Below, piece by piece: positions 36,911-48,548 of a DNA stretch of 64,000 nt. The position numbers were made by a program, and so were the translations under genes. The stretch's first letter is position 1, and the number at the start of each line of letters is the position of its first letter. The DNA is from Gordonia sputi NBRC 100414. GTDB lineage: Bacteria; Actinomycetota; Actinomycetes; Mycobacteriales; Mycobacteriaceae. The notes under the pieces are model-generated. The model ran no database searches, was not told the DNA's origin, and was given only the letters and a program-made list of their open reading frames with translations. Where the stretch lies: positions 1-64,000 of the forward strand of contig NZ_BAFC01000046.1 of NCBI RefSeq assembly GCF_000248055.1, read 5' to 3'.

Positions 36911-38329
36911 TCACCGTTCGGTGACGTGTGGCCGATGCTCGGCGAACCCGACGATCTCCTCGATCTGCGTGGCCAGCGACACGAGTAGCAACTCGCTGTT
37001 CGCCGGTCCGACAAGCTGAGCGCTCTGCGGCAGGCCCGACCGATCCACTCCGATGGGTACGGCCGCCGCAGGGTTGCCCAGTACGTTCCAGGCTGCCGTG
37101 TACGACGCGGTCTCCCCGGCTGCGCGCAGAAGGCCCACGAAACCGCGTCGGTCGAGCTGTCCGGCCTTGACGGCCGTGGTGAGGGTGGTCGGCGTCAGCA
37201 GGACGTCGTAGTCGTCGAAGATCTGTGCAAGGAGCGTCTCGGCGATCCGCTCCGCACGTCGTTCTGCCCACCCGGCGCCCGCGTGGAGGACACGTCCGAC
37301 GCGGGCGATGCGTCGAGTGTTGCGCTCGAGCCTGTCCGGATGTTCCACGCGCGCAGCCTCTTCGGAGACGCCCGACGCGGTTTGCACCAAGAAGACCCCC
37401 GACAGCAGTGGGTAGTCGGGATCGGATTCGACGACGTCGTGGCCGGCCTCGCGCAGGCGGTCGGCCAGCGCGCGTATCGCGGCGGCCGACTCATCGTCGA
37501 CCATGCCCGCCCGCATCGGATTGCGAAACGACAGTCGGATTCGCAGGCGGCCGGGCGGCGTGGCCGCGGCGTCGACGAAGGAGCCGGGGAGCGCGGCGGC
37601 ATGAAACCTGTCGGTCGACGTCGCGCCGGAGATCACGTCGTAGATGAGTGCGCTGTCGGCGACGGTGCGGGTCAACGGACCCAGGGTGCCCAGGGCTCGC
37701 CACAGGTCGGGGTTGGGTGCCGTACTGACCCGCCCTCGCTGCGGTTTGAGTCCGAACAGACCGCACCAGCTCGAAGGGAGACGGATCGACCCACCGCCGT
37801 CGCCGCCGATCCCTGCGGCCACCATCCCCGACGCGACCGCTGCCGCGGTGCCTCCGCTCGAGCCGGCGGGGGATCGGTCGAGGTCCCACGGGTTCCGTGT
37901 CCAGCCGTGCGCCGCCGTTTCGGTGAAGGGCCAGATGCCGAATTCGGGCATCCGTGTCTTGCCGATGATCACAGCGCCCGCATCGCGCAGACGCGTGACC
38001 ACCTCCGAATCGGCCCGTGCCGGCGTCGTCACCGACGCCCCACCAAATGCCGTGGGCACACCGCGCACGTCGTTCTCGTCCTTGATCGCGATCGGTACCC
38101 CGTGCAGCGGGCCGGCAGGGGCGCCGTCGCGTAGTGCGGCGTCGAGTCGATCGGCTTCGGCTCGCGCCTCGTCGTGCAGGACGGTGGAGAACGCGTTGAG
38201 CGTGGGGTCGAGGCGAGCGATCTCGGCCAAGCTGTGCTCGACGAGTTCGCGAGAGGTGACCTGGCCGTCGACGACCCAGGAGCGCTGGCTGTGAACAGAA
38301 CTGAAGTGCAGATCGGGCATGCCACCCAT
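36911..38329 (-). CDS. Amidase (amidase-signature family)
   Basis: 472 residues. The Ser-cisSer-Lys triad is visible: Lys in PIAIKDENDV, cis-Ser in SPAGSSGGTAAAVASG, and nucleophile Ser in GIGGDGGGSIRLP. Family members hydrolyse carboxamides; the substrate is not predictable. Start ATG 38329 or 38320 (MPDLHF). The gene is divergent from thyX and converges with the HAD gene. The long open frame upstream is antisense to thyX. Confidence 0.88.
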   Translation of the reverse strand: MGGMPDLHFSSVHSQRSWVVDGQVTSRELVEHSLAEIARLDPTLNAFSTVLHDEARAEADRLDAALRDGAPAGPLHGVPIAIKDENDVRGVPTAFGGASVTTPARADSEVVTRLRDAGAVIIGKTRMPEFGIWPFTETAAHGWTRNPWDLDRSPAGSSGGTAAAVASGMVAAGIGGDGGGSIRLPSSWCGLFGLKPQRGRVSTAPNPDLWRALGTLGPLTRTVADSALIYDVISGATSTDRFHAAALPGSFVDAAATPPGRLRIRLSFRNPMRAGMVDDESAAAIRALADRLREAGHDVVESDPDYPLLSGVFLVQTASGVSEEAARVEHPDRLERNTRRIARVGRVLHAGAGWAERRAERIAETLLAQIFDDYDVLLTPTTLTTAVKAGQLDRRGFVGLLRAAGETASYTAAWNVLGNPAAAVPIGVDRSGLPQSAQLVGPANSELLLVSLATQIEEIVGFAEHRPHVTER

Positions 38330-38467
38330 CGTCCCCCGTCGGGCACCGGGGCGGGTGCTGAAACTCCGCAGGTGTTGCCGAGAGCTCCCTCGGACGACGG
38401 GGTGCTCGGGTCGTGAAGGTCGCGCTGATGGACAATCATGGATGCCCACTAGGTGAGAGGAGGCGGC

Positions 38468-39220
38468 ATGTCGGACATGGTCCCGTTGAAGGTGCAGATG
38501 GTCGCCGCGACCACGTTCAACCCGCCCGAGGACGTCCCGTGGAGCACCGACGCCGACGGCGGCGAGGCGCTCGTCGAGTTCGCGGGCCGCGCTTGCTATC
38601 AGAGCTGGGACAAGCCCAATCCCCGAACCGCGACGAACGCCGGTTACCTGCGGCACATCCTCGAGGTCGGTCACCTGTCGCTACTCGAGCACGCGAACGT
38701 GACCTTCTACATCACCGGGATCTCGCGGTCGTGCACGCACGAACTGATTCGGCATCGTCACTTCTCGTACTCGCAGCTCTCGCAGCGGTTCGTCCCCGAA
38801 CACGACTCGAACGTGGTCGCACCACCGGCAATCGAGGGCGACGCGCACCTCGAGGCGTTGTTCGCCGAAGCCACCGACGCGAGTCGCAAGGCGTACGGCG
38901 AACTACTCGACGCCCTGGAGGCGAAATTCGCTGACGTGCCCAACGCGATCCTGCGCCGCAAGCAGGCACGGCAAGCCGCGCGGTCGGTGCTGCCCAACGC
39001 GACCGAAACCAAGATCGTCGTCACCGGCAACTACCGCGCGTGGCGACACTTCGTCGGCATGCGCGCCACCGAACACGCCGACGTCGAGATCCGCCAGCTC
39101 GCCGTCGAATGCCTGCGTCAACTCATGGATGTCGCGCCGACCGTGTTCGGCGACTTCGAGATCGGCACGCTCGCCGACGGCACCGAGGTCGCCACATCGC
39201 CGTTCGTGCTCGAAGGCTGA
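38468..39220 (+). CDS. thyX: Flavin-dependent thymidylate synthase
   Basis: 250 residues; makes dTMP with FAD/NADPH, leaving tetrahydrofolate intact. The signature [13 protein letters not shown] occupies 95-107. ATG 38468 follows GAGAGGAGG by a few nt; the in-frame GTG upstream is rejected. Presence beside thyA, about 6 kb away, mirrors M. tuberculosis, where both exist and thyX is next to dapA. Confidence 0.97.
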   Translation: MSDMVPLKVQMVAATTFNPPEDVPWSTDADGGEALVEFAGRACYQSWDKPNPRTATNAGYLRHILEVGHLSLLEHANVTFYITGISRSCTHELIRHRHFSYSQLSQRFVPEHDSNVVAPPAIEGDAHLEALFAEATDASRKAYGELLDALEAKFADVPNAILRRKQARQAARSVLPNATETKIVVTGNYRAWRHFVGMRATEHADVEIRQLAVECLRQLMDVAPTVFGDFEIGTLADGTEVATSPFVLEG

Positions 39221-39260
39221 GCAGCGGGACCCGCGTGGAGTTGTGCGGGGCTTAATCGGC

Positions 39261-40252
<992 letters not shown>

Positions 40253-40253
<1 letters not shown>

Positions 40254-42319
40254 TGGCAACCCAACGTCGACGCAGCGCCTCACGCCAAGCGGGACCTCCC
40301 ACGCCTGCCGCCGAACGTCCGGTGCAGGCACCCGAGCAGAAGCAGGCACCAGCCCAGGAAGTTCCTGCCAAGCAAGCGCCTGCCCAGCAAACTCCCGCGC
40401 AGGAAGCTCCTGCCCAGCAAGCCGCCCGGCGTGAGACCCGCGGGCAGGATGCGCCCGCGCAGAAGCAAGCCCCGGCGCAGCAGGGTTCCAAGCCGTCCGG
40501 CGAACAGAACCAGGGGCGCGGTCGGCGTCGCGGCAGGCACGAGCGTCGTGACGATGCACAAGCCTCGGGTGGCGGCAAGCAGTCGGGGGCTCAAGGACAG
40601 GCCGGTCGTCGTGAGTCGATCCCCGTAGACCCGGCGGTCGACCGGCTCGGTACCCCGCGCAAGCTGCCACGTGGCGGACTCCGTGTGGTCGCGCTGGGCG
40701 GGATCGGCGAAATCGGCCGCAACATGACTGTTTTCGAGTACAACGGGCGGCTGCTGGTCGTCGACGCGGGAGTCCTGTTCCCCGAGGACGCGCAGCCCGG
40801 CGTCGACCTCATCCTCCCCGATTTTCGCTATATCGAGGATCGCATCGACGACGTCGAGGCGGTCGTCCTCACCCACGGGCATGAGGATCACATCGGCGCA
40901 GTACCGTTCCTGCTGCGTTTGCGGAGCGATATCCCGGTCGTCGGCGCGAAATTCACTCTCGCGCTCGTCGACGCGAAGTGCAAGGAACATCGCCTGCGGC
41001 CCAAGCTCGTCGAGGTGCGTGAGGGTGATCGGCTCGATTACGGGCCGTTCGACCTCGAGTTCTTCGCGGTCAACCACTCGATCCCGGATGCGCTCGCGGT
41101 GGCGATTCGCACGCCCGCGGGTCTGGTGTTGCACACCGGCGACATCAAGCTCGACCAGCTCCCACTCGACAACCGCCTCACCGACCTCGCAGGCTTCAGT
41201 CGTCTCGGCGACGAGGGCGTCGACCTCTTCCTGGTCGACTCCACGAACGCCGAGGTCCCCGGGTTCGTGACGCCGGAACGCGAGATCGGCTCGGTTCTCG
41301 ACCAGGTCATCGGCAAGGCCAAGCAGCGCGTGATCGTCGCATCGTTCGCCAGCCACGTGCACCGCATCCAACAGATCATCGACGTCGCGCACGCCCACAA
41401 CAGGCGCGTGACCTTCGTCGGGCGGTCCATGGTGCGCAACATGCAGATCGCCCAGGATCTGGGATACCTGCACGTGCCCGACGGCGTCGTCGTCGACATG
41501 GATACCGCCGCGACGCTCCCGGATCACCGGCTGGTGCTGATCTCCACCGGTTCGCAGGGCGAGCCGCTCTCGGCGTTGTCGCGGATGGCTCGTGGCGAAC
41601 ATCGTCAGATCAACATCCGCGCCGACGACCTCGTCGTGCTGGCATCGTCGTTGATCCCGGGCAACGAGAACTCGGTGTTCGCCGTCGTCAACGGGCTCGC
41701 CAAGCGAGGCGCGACCGTGATCACGCAGCAGAACGCCAAGGTCCACGTCTCCGGACATGCCTCGGCCGGCGAGCTGCTCTACCTCTACAACGCCGTGCGG
41801 CCCACCAACGCCATGCCGGTGCACGGGGAATGGCGTCATCTACGCGCCAACGCGGCTCTCGCGGTGGCGACAGGTGTGCACCCCGATCGCGTGATGCTCG
41901 CCGAGGACGGCGTCGTCGTCGACCTCGTCGACGGTAAGGCGCAGATCGTGGGACGGGTGCCCGTCGGCCACGTCTACGTCGACGGCCTGTCGGTTGGCGA
42001 CGTGGGGGAGTCGACGCTGTCCGAACGTCTCGTCCTCGGGGAGGGCGGGTTCATCGCGATCACGGTCGCGATCGACGCCACCACCGGTCGTGCTGTCAGT
42101 CCGCCCGAGGTCGCCGGACGCGGCTTCTCCGACGATCCGGAAGCGCTCAAAGAGGCTGCGAACCTGGTCGACCAGGCGCTCGATTCGCTTGCGGCAGAAG
42201 GGGTTACCGACGCGCATCGGATCGCCCAGACGATTCGACGGGTGGTCGGACGATGGGTTGCCGACACGTATCGTCGACGCCCGATGATCGTGCCGACGGT
42301 GCTCGCGGTCGGTTCGTAA
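40253..42319 (+). CDS. rnj: Ribonuclease J
   Basis: 688 residues; beta-lactamase/beta-CASP RNase with endo- and 5'-3' exonuclease activity. Metal motif HGHEDHIGA (208-216), GDIKLDQLP, and the C-terminal HVSGHASAGEL are clear. The catalytic core starts only near residue 140 (LRVVALGGIGEIGRNM). The first 130 residues are a Gln/Ala/Pro-rich region with repeated APAQ/APAQQ units, then Arg/Gly-rich. M. tuberculosis RNase J lacks such a tail. The one-base overlap with dapA suggests coupling. Confidence 0.95.
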
Positions 42320-42334
42320 CGGGCTGTGGTTGGT

Positions 42335-42352
42335 CTCACGTCTCGACGTGAG
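42335..42352 (+). terminator. Hairpin after rnj
   Basis: CTCACGT, loop CTCG, ACGTGAG, 16 nt after the stop. Perfect 7-bp stem, no U-tract. Confidence 0.5.
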
Positions 42353-42429
42353 GCGCCAGTCGATATGCTCACTGCGGCCCGCGGTTTCGCGGGTGGGCGA
42401 CGGGGCGCGGTGTCTCGTTGTGCGGTGAC

Positions 42430-43302
42430 ATGACGCCCCGAAAGGCCAGCCCCGAAGTGACTTCGAATACGTGTAGCGATGCCCGGTCTCGTGCCACAGC
42501 CGCAGCCAGAAAAATCACGATCGCCGCGACCGTGCTGAGCACCACGCTGATCCCACTCGGGGTTGCGACAGCAGCGCAGGCGCACGCCGCTCCCGCCGCG
42601 ATCACCGCGCACGCCGCTCCCGCGCCGCTGGCCATCTCGGTGCCCGGTGTCCGGAACGCCCGCACCTTTGCCAATTACACGACGATCAGCGGAATGCGCA
42701 TCTCCGACAAGGTGATTCGCAGCGCCAATCTTGCTTCCCTCACTCCCGCAGGCGTCGGTGTGCTCGAGCGACACCAACTGCGCTCGATCATCGATCTGCG
42801 CACTCAGCTCGAGTCCACTGTGCAGCCCGACAAAGCGGTTCCCGGTGCCACGCGCCACAATTTCGACGTCCTCGGTGCGGTCCCGGTGTCGTACCTCGTC
42901 GATCTGCCGAGCGCCTACCGCGCCTTCGTGACCGATTCGCACGCGCGCGAGGCATTCCGCGCGTCGCTGCTCGACATCAAGAACACCGTCGGCGCAGGCG
43001 GATCGGTGCTGTTCCATTGCAGCGCGGGCAAGGATCGTACGGGGTGGCTCGCGGCGGTCCTGCTCACCGTTCTCGGTGTCGATCGGCAGGTCGTCGACGC
43101 CGACTTCCTCGCCAGCAACACATTCCGCCACGCATCGCCCAACGATCCGCTCAACGGCGTGAACATCGGCCTGCTGAACACCGCGTTTGCTGCCGCAGAC
43201 AAGACCTACGGCAGCTTCGAGAACTACGTCCACAAGGGACTGCGGCTTTCCGATTCGGATATCGCGGGACTGAAGAAGGCATTGCTGCTGCCATCGATCT
43301 GA
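42430..43302 (+). CDS. Secreted tyrosine-protein phosphatase (PtpB/DUF-type)
   Basis: 290 residues. A basic N-terminus and a hydrophobic segment ending in AQAHAAPA indicate Sec export. The mature domain resembles actinobacterial PtpB-like phosphatases, with catalytic P-loop HCSAGKDRTG (Cys-x5-Arg) and preceding RSIIDLRT. Members act on phosphotyrosine or phosphoinositides. An external location suggests action on host, environmental or wall substrates, which is inference. A codon further upstream (TTG 42418) is possible. Confidence 0.85.
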   Translation: MTPRKASPEVTSNTCSDARSRATAAARKITIAATVLSTTLIPLGVATAAQAHAAPAAITAHAAPAPLAISVPGVRNARTFANYTTISGMRISDKVIRSANLASLTPAGVGVLERHQLRSIIDLRTQLESTVQPDKAVPGATRHNFDVLGAVPVSYLVDLPSAYRAFVTDSHAREAFRASLLDIKNTVGAGGSVLFHCSAGKDRTGWLAAVLLTVLGVDRQVVDADFLASNTFRHASPNDPLNGVNIGLLNTAFAAADKTYGSFENYVHKGLRLSDSDIAGLKKALLLPSI

Positions 43303-43325
43303 ATCGCGACGCCGTCCGGCCTGGC

Positions 43326-43331
43326 TAGGGT
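43326..43331 (+). promoter_or_regulatory. -10 element of the TIGR03085-like gene
   Basis: TAGGGT, 6 nt before GTG 43338. Confidence 0.4.
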
Positions 43332-43337
43332 GGAGTG

Positions 43338-43970
43338 GTGACACTTGCACAGTCGGAACGGGCGGCGTTGGCCGCGACGCTGCGGACCGTCGGACCAGAC
43401 GCGCCCACGCTGTGTGGCGACTGGGATACCCGCGACCTCGCGGCACACCTGGTGATCCGCGAGCGTCGGCCCGACGCAGCGCTCGGAATCGTCGTCAGTC
43501 CGTTGGCCGGGCACACCGAGAAGGTCCAGGCGCACACCGCTGCCCAGCCGTGGCCCGACCTCGTCGAGGAGGTCGCCGACGGTCCGCCGTGGTATTCGAT
43601 GTTCCGCCTTGTCGACAGGTGGGCCAATCTCGCTGAGATGTTCATCCACCACGAGGACGTGTTGCGCGGTGGCGCTGATCCGGACGGACCGTGGACTCCC
43701 CGCGAGCTGAGTGCTGACATGACGCAGGCACTGCGTACCCCGCTGAAGGGTATGGGGAAGCTCACGCTGCGGTCGATGCCTGCCCAGGTCACGCTCGCGA
43801 CACCGGACGGCGAGAACCTGCTGGTCGTGGGGTCAGGTGAACCGGTTATGGCCACCGGGACCGTCGGCGAATTACTTTTGTTCGCCTACGGCCGTGCGCC
43901 CGTCGCGATCACCTGGTCTGGCGACCCCGACGCGATCGCGGCGGTCTTGGCAACCACCCGCTCCGTATGA
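43338..43970 (+). CDS. DinB/MDMPI-fold protein, TIGR03085-like
   Basis: 210 residues. The N-terminus has the helical DinB/maleylpyruvate-isomerase pattern (CGDWDTRDLAAHLVIRERRP). MFIHHEDVLRG contributes the other metal-ligand His residues. A C-terminal SCP2-like lobe (GTVGELLLFAYGR) follows. Mycothiol-linked chemistry is typical of the fold; substrate unknown. GTG 43335 is an equally possible start. Its stop codon lies in the first copy of a 14-bp repeat. Confidence 0.78.
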   Translation: MTLAQSERAALAATLRTVGPDAPTLCGDWDTRDLAAHLVIRERRPDAALGIVVSPLAGHTEKVQAHTAAQPWPDLVEEVADGPPWYSMFRLVDRWANLAEMFIHHEDVLRGGADPDGPWTPRELSADMTQALRTPLKGMGKLTLRSMPAQVTLATPDGENLLVVGSGEPVMATGTVGELLLFAYGRAPVAITWSGDPDAIAAVLATTRSV

Positions 43971-44008
43971 ACTTCCCAGTATGAATTTCCCAGTGTGAAT
44001 CTCCCCGT
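43967..44008. repeat. 14-bp tandem repeat after the TIGR03085-like gene
   Basis: ATGAACTTCCCAGT, ATGAATTTCCCAGT and GTGAATCTCCCCGT, then a decayed fourth copy. The array begins at the gene's stop codon. Confidence 0.85.
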
Positions 44009-44146
44009 CTGAATCCCGCTGATTCTTCCGTTGAGCTGCGCGTTCGTACGTCGGCGTCGTAGCGCGTGATCCGGGCAACGGTTACGAATTCGACACACAG
44101 TCGTGTTGCCTGTGTTGTGCATGTGACTCAGGTGATGGGTGACCAC

Positions 44147-44152
44147 TAGTCT
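44147..44152 (+). promoter_or_regulatory. -10 element of ftsK (leaderless)
   Basis: TAGTCT, 6 nt before ATG 44159. Confidence 0.45.
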
Positions 44153-44158
44153 GTCCGT

Positions 44159-47100
44159 ATGGCTTCGAAGGCAGGCACGAGTTCGGCCGCGGCCGCGTCA
44201 CGCGCAAGCGGTGGACAGCGCGCAGCGGCGGGACGGGGTGCAACGGGGGGACGGACAGGCCGTCAGCAGAGCACGGGCGGGCGGCGACAGACTGCGTCGT
44301 CGGGAAGTAGGTCGTCGGGAAGTCGCTCGTCAGGATCGCGCGCCAGCACCACCGGGCGTACACGCACAGCGTCGTCGACGTCGGCGCGCAAGCAGGGTTC
44401 GGGACGCAAGCAGACTTCGGGCAGTCAACAGCAGGTCCGCAAGCAGCAGTCCGCCGACATCAGTCGACGCTCCGCAGGCCCTGTGGTCGGTAGGGGAGTC
44501 GGCCGTGGTCTCGGCGGTGCGTGGTCGCTGCTCGCGAGGGGGGTCGGTTCGGTCGCACGGGCGGGCACCGGGCACTCCACGACAGCGCCGGTTGTCGACG
44601 GGGATTTCGCAGACGGGGATTTCACAGACGGGGACTTCAGGGATGGGGACTTCAGAGACGGGGATGTCACCGACGACGGCTATCTGACCTCCGATGACGT
44701 CTCCGGTTTCGAGGGCCGTCGCGACCGGCACCCATCCGGTGCGCAGGGACATTCGCATCGGCGCGACGGGACGGGGCTGGCGTTGCTCGCCCTGGCACTG
44801 CTCGTCTCTGTCGGAGTGTGGCTCGGGGCGGCCGGTCCGGTCGGCGCGTTCATCGATGCTCTGGTGCGGGCCGTCGTCGGTACCGCTGCACTGTTGGTAC
44901 CGGTCGCCCTCGTCGCAGGCGCGATCGTGCTGATGCGGCGGGGTCCAAACCCCGAGAAGCGCGCGCGGTACATCGGCGGCACATTGCTCATCGTGTTGCC
45001 GCTGCTGGGTCTGATGCACCTGGTGGCCGGGGCGCCCGAGGACCTTCCCGGCCGGTCACATGCGGGCGGATTCGTCGGATACGTGGTCGGAACGCCGCTC
45101 ACCGCGGGTGTCACGGCGTGGGTGTCGGTGCCGATCCTGGTGCTGTGCATCGCTTTCGGTGTCCTGATTCTCTCCGGCCGCACGATCCGCGAGGTCGTCG
45201 ACGCTGCCGCGGGCTGGCTCGGACTGGGCGGCGGGCGCATCGACGACGATCTCCCGTGGGACGACGACGCAGAGTACGGCGACGCCGAGTACGAGGACGA
45301 TGCGGCCTATGACGATGACGCCGTCGATGCTGACGACGACTTCGCCACCGGCGGATGGTCTCGTTCGGCATCGGGTCTCCGGTCCGACGACCCGTACGAG
45401 AACTACCCGCCCGACGACGATTCGACGGTGCGTCCGCGGCGGCGCACTGCGCGCTCGGATCGGCGTAGCGCACCCATCGCGGTGCCGACACCGACCGTCG
45501 ACGTGGCAGACGTCCCGACCGACAACTTCGACGACATGCTGACCGAACCCGTCGTCGACGAGGTCACCGAGCAGATCGCGCGGCCGGCTACCGGGACGAC
45601 CCGCAAGCGCGCAGGCGAGGGTGCCAAGTCGCGCAGTCGCGAGACGTCTGCGCCCACACGGCCCGCAGCATCGGAGCCTGCCGTCGACACCGCCGTCGAC
45701 TCGGATGCCCTTGTGCTCGCCGATGTCGAAGGCGACTACCGCCTGCCGCCGGCCACGTTGCTCGTCGACGGTGACCCGCCCAAGCGCGGTAGCCAGACCA
45801 ACGACGACATGATCGATCGCATCACCGGGGTGCTCGAGCAGTTCAAGATCGACGCGGCGGTCACCGGGTACACCCGCGGACCGACCGTCACGCGATACGA
45901 GGTGGAGCTCGGTCCCGGTGTGAAGGTTGAGAAGATCACCGCGCTGCAGCGCAACATCGCCTACGCGGTGGCCACCGACAACGTTCGGTTGCTCGCACCT
46001 ATCCCGGGTAAATCCGCGGTCGGTATCGAGGTGCCCAACTCCGATCGGGAGATGGTGCGCCTGGCAGACGTCCTCAAGGCGCCGTCGACCCGCAAGGACT
46101 CGCATCCGCTGGTGATCGGCCTGGGTAAGGACATCGAGGGCGATTTCGTGAGCGCCAACCTCGCGAAGATGCCGCATCTGCTGGTCGCTGGTTCGACGGG
46201 TTCGGGTAAGTCGAGCTTCGTGAACTCGATGCTCGTGTCGCTGCTGACGCGCGCGACGCCGGAGCAGGTGCGGATGATCCTCATCGACCCGAAGATGGTG
46301 GAACTCACGCCGTACGAGGGCATTCCGCACCTGATCACGCCGATCATCACGCAGCCCAAGAAGGCTGCTGCTGCGCTCGCGTGGCTCGTCGAGGAGATGG
46401 AGCAGCGCTATCAGGACATGAAGGCGTCGCGGGTGCGCCACATCGACGACTTCAACAGCAAGGTGGCCTCGGGGGAGATCACGACGCCTCTCGGTTCCGA
46501 ACGCGTCTACAAGCCGTATCCGTACATCCTTGCCATCGTCGACGAGCTCGCCGACCTGATGATGACCGCCCCACGCGACGTCGAGGATGCGATCGTCCGC
46601 ATCACACAGAAGGCACGTGCTGCCGGTATCCACCTCGTGTTGGCGACCCAGCGACCCTCCGTCGACGTCGTCACCGGTCTGATCAAGACCAACGTGCCGT
46701 CGCGATTGGCGTTCGCGACGTCGTCGTTGACCGACTCCCGCGTCATCCTCGATCAGCCCGGCGCCGAGAAGCTCATCGGCATGGGCGACGGACTGTTCCT
46801 TCCGATGGGCGCGAACAAGCCTGTCCGTATGCAGGGAGCGTTCATCACCGACGAGGAGATCGCGGCCGTCGTCGACTATGCACGTGAGCAGGCCGATCCC
46901 GAGTACACCGAGGGCGTGACGACAGCCAAGGCCGGCGATAAGAAGGACATCGACGGCGATATCGGCAACGATCTCGACGATCTGCTGCAGGCCATCGAAC
47001 TCGTCGTGTCGAGCCAGTTCGGCTCGACGTCGATGTTGCAGCGCAAGCTGCGCGTCGGGTTCGCCAAGGCAGGGCGACTGATGGACCTCATGGAGACGCG

Positions 47101-47221
47101 TGGTGTCGTGGGTCCGAGCGAGGGGTCGAAGGCGCGCGAGGTGCTCGTGAAACCGGACGATCTCGCAGGGGTCATCGCGTCGATCACCGGTGGTGGCGAC
47201 ACGGGGAGCAGCGACGAATGA
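44159..47221 (+). CDS. ftsK: DNA translocase FtsK/SpoIIIE
   Basis: 1020 residues; septal motor that pumps chromosome termini and resolves dimers during division. A basic Ser/Gly/Arg-rich N-terminus (SSGSR repeats) is followed by five DGDFx pentapeptides (147-171). About four membrane helices lie in 200-340, then an acidic linker. The motor has Walker [12 protein letters not shown] near 676 and Walker [12 protein letters not shown]. The C-terminal gamma domain ([20 protein letters not shown]) reads KOPS sites. Orthologue of Rv2748c. Confidence 0.96.
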   Translation: MASKAGTSSAAAASRASGGQRAAAGRGATGGRTGRQQSTGGRRQTASSGSRSSGSRSSGSRASTTGRTRTASSTSARKQGSGRKQTSGSQQQVRKQQSADISRRSAGPVVGRGVGRGLGGAWSLLARGVGSVARAGTGHSTTAPVVDGDFADGDFTDGDFRDGDFRDGDVTDDGYLTSDDVSGFEGRRDRHPSGAQGHSHRRDGTGLALLALALLVSVGVWLGAAGPVGAFIDALVRAVVGTAALLVPVALVAGAIVLMRRGPNPEKRARYIGGTLLIVLPLLGLMHLVAGAPEDLPGRSHAGGFVGYVVGTPLTAGVTAWVSVPILVLCIAFGVLILSGRTIREVVDAAAGWLGLGGGRIDDDLPWDDDAEYGDAEYEDDAAYDDDAVDADDDFATGGWSRSASGLRSDDPYENYPPDDDSTVRPRRRTARSDRRSAPIAVPTPTVDVADVPTDNFDDMLTEPVVDEVTEQIARPATGTTRKRAGEGAKSRSRETSAPTRPAASEPAVDTAVDSDALVLADVEGDYRLPPATLLVDGDPPKRGSQTNDDMIDRITGVLEQFKIDAAVTGYTRGPTVTRYEVELGPGVKVEKITALQRNIAYAVATDNVRLLAPIPGKSAVGIEVPNSDREMVRLADVLKAPSTRKDSHPLVIGLGKDIEGDFVSANLAKMPHLLVAGSTGSGKSSFVNSMLVSLLTRATPEQVRMILIDPKMVELTPYEGIPHLITPIITQPKKAAAALAWLVEEMEQRYQDMKASRVRHIDDFNSKVASGEITTPLGSERVYKPYPYILAIVDELADLMMTAPRDVEDAIVRITQKARAAGIHLVLATQRPSVDVVTGLIKTNVPSRLAFATSSLTDSRVILDQPGAEKLIGMGDGLFLPMGANKPVRMQGAFITDEEIAAVVDYAREQADPEYTEGVTTAKAGDKKDIDGDIGNDLDDLLQAIELVVSSQFGSTSMLQRKLRVGFAKAGRLMDLMETRGVVGPSEGSKAREVLVKPDDLAGVIASITGGGDTGSSDE
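44597..44671 (+). repeat. 15-bp coding repeat in ftsK
   Basis: Five consecutive 15-bp units encode [25 protein letters not shown]. Confidence 0.9.
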
Positions 47222-47274
47222 CGCGTTTCGGGCATAGCGGACGAACGGGATATACCTCGGCTTCATTCAACTGT

Positions 47275-47280
47275 TAAAGT
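47275..47280 (+). promoter_or_regulatory. -10 element of the terC transcript
   Basis: TAAAGT. It would start the RNA near 47287, exactly at the 5' edge of the riboswitch. Confidence 0.45.
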
Positions 47281-47286
47281 GGTCGG

Positions 47287-47450
47287 CAGATCGAAGAGGG
47301 GAGTATCCCCAACCTCGCAGTCTGTCCGTCAATACGGTCGGGAGGTCGACGATGCAGATCATCGCGCGACACCCCCGGCCCGGACAACTGGTCCGGATTC
47401 ATCGCTGCACAGTACGAGGCGGCGCCGGGCGGGAGAGACCTCTGGCATCG
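47287..47450 (+). promoter_or_regulatory. yybP-ykoY-type manganese riboswitch upstream of terC
   Basis: AGAGGGGAGTATCCCC (from 47295) carries the conserved GGGGAGUA loop. Its partner near the 3' end, GGGAGAGACCTCTGG (from 47431), carries the conserved GAGACC loop. AGAGG (47295-47299) pairs with CCTCT (47439-47443) to close the element. Several hairpins lie between. Known members of this class sense Mn(II) and control TerC/MntP-type exporters, and the next gene is terC. The expression platform probably masks the GGAGG at 47473; that is inference. Confidence 0.72.
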
Positions 47451-47487
47451 CAACCGTTTTGTGCTGCGCGCTGGAGGTAGATCTTTC

Positions 47488-48498
47488 GTGAATGTTTCAC
47501 CTACCGTCTGGGCGATCACCTGTGTGGTGATCCTCGGCCTCTTCGTCTTCGACTTCTTCGCCCACGTGCGTGTTCCACACGCGCCGTCGCTCCGCGAATC
47601 CGGAATGTGGTCGGCAATCTACATCTCGATCGCCGTCGTCTTCGGTTTCTTCGTCTGGTGGCAATGGGGCGGAACCTACGGCGGTGAGTACTTCGCCGGC
47701 TACGTCACCGAGAAGGCGCTGTCCGTCGACAACCTCTTCGTGTTCGTGATCATCATGAGCAAGTTCGCGGTGCCACGCGAGTTCCAACAGAAGGTACTGC
47801 TTCTCGGCATCGTGATGGCGCTGGTGATGCGTGGCGCGTTCATCGCCGTCGGCGCCGCCGCGATCAACGCCTATAGCTGGGTGTTCTACCTCTTCGGCGC
47901 CTTCCTCATCTTCACGGCGATCAAGCTGCTCCGCGAGAGCGACGACCCCGTCGAGCACGAGGAGGAGCGCGAGACGAGGCTCGAGCGTTTCCTCAAGAAG
48001 CGTTTGCGCACCAGCGACGAGTACGACGGCGACAAGCTCTTCACCAGGATCAACGGCAAGCGGTGGGCCACGCCGATGCTGCTCGTCCTGATCGTCATCG
48101 GTTTCACCGACGTCTTGTTCGCGCTCGACTCGATTCCCGCGATCTACGGCCTCACACAGGAGCCGTACCTCGTGTTCACGGCCAATGCGTTCGCGTTGAT
48201 GGGCCTTCGCCAGCTCTACTTCCTGCTCGGCGGGCTACTCGACCGGCTGGTGTTCCTGTCCTACGGTCTCTCGTTCATCCTCGGCTTCATCGGCGTGAAG
48301 CTGGTGCTGCACGCGCTCCACGAGAACACGCTGCCGTTTATCAACGGCGGCGAGCACGTAGCGGTACCGGAGATCTCGACGGTGCTGTCGTTGTCGGTTA
48401 TCCTCGCGACACTCGTGATCACCACGGTGGCGAGCCTGCTCTGGTCGAAGCACAAGGGTGCGTCATCGAGTGAACCGGCGGTCCGACACGACGAGTAG
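47488..48498 (+). CDS. TerC-family membrane protein, probable Mn exporter
   Basis: 336 residues with about nine helices. Family hallmarks include FDFFAHVR, EKALSVDNLFVFVIIMSKF and IGFTDVLFALDSIPA, with the conserved acidic residues in membrane helices. TerC/Alx (MeeF/MeeY) proteins have been shown to export Mn(II), in part during metalation of secreted enzymes. GTG 47488 gives the family-type N-terminus; the GGAGG at 47473 is 10 nt upstream. The riboswitch before it supports a Mn function. Confidence 0.88.
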   Translation: MNVSPTVWAITCVVILGLFVFDFFAHVRVPHAPSLRESGMWSAIYISIAVVFGFFVWWQWGGTYGGEYFAGYVTEKALSVDNLFVFVIIMSKFAVPREFQQKVLLLGIVMALVMRGAFIAVGAAAINAYSWVFYLFGAFLIFTAIKLLRESDDPVEHEEERETRLERFLKKRLRTSDEYDGDKLFTRINGKRWATPMLLVLIVIGFTDVLFALDSIPAIYGLTQEPYLVFTANAFALMGLRQLYFLLGGLLDRLVFLSYGLSFILGFIGVKLVLHALHENTLPFINGGEHVAVPEISTVLSLSVILATLVITTVASLLWSKHKGASSSEPAVRHDE

Positions 48499-48548
48499 CG
48501 TCGTCGACCTGCCCGGGTGTGCGGCGGCTCCTACGAGCTACCTGCGAG

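Noticed and set aside
36911-38674. 115-residue N-terminal extension of the amidase
   Set aside because: The extension runs antisense through the start of thyX; the amidase fold begins at ATG 38329/38320.
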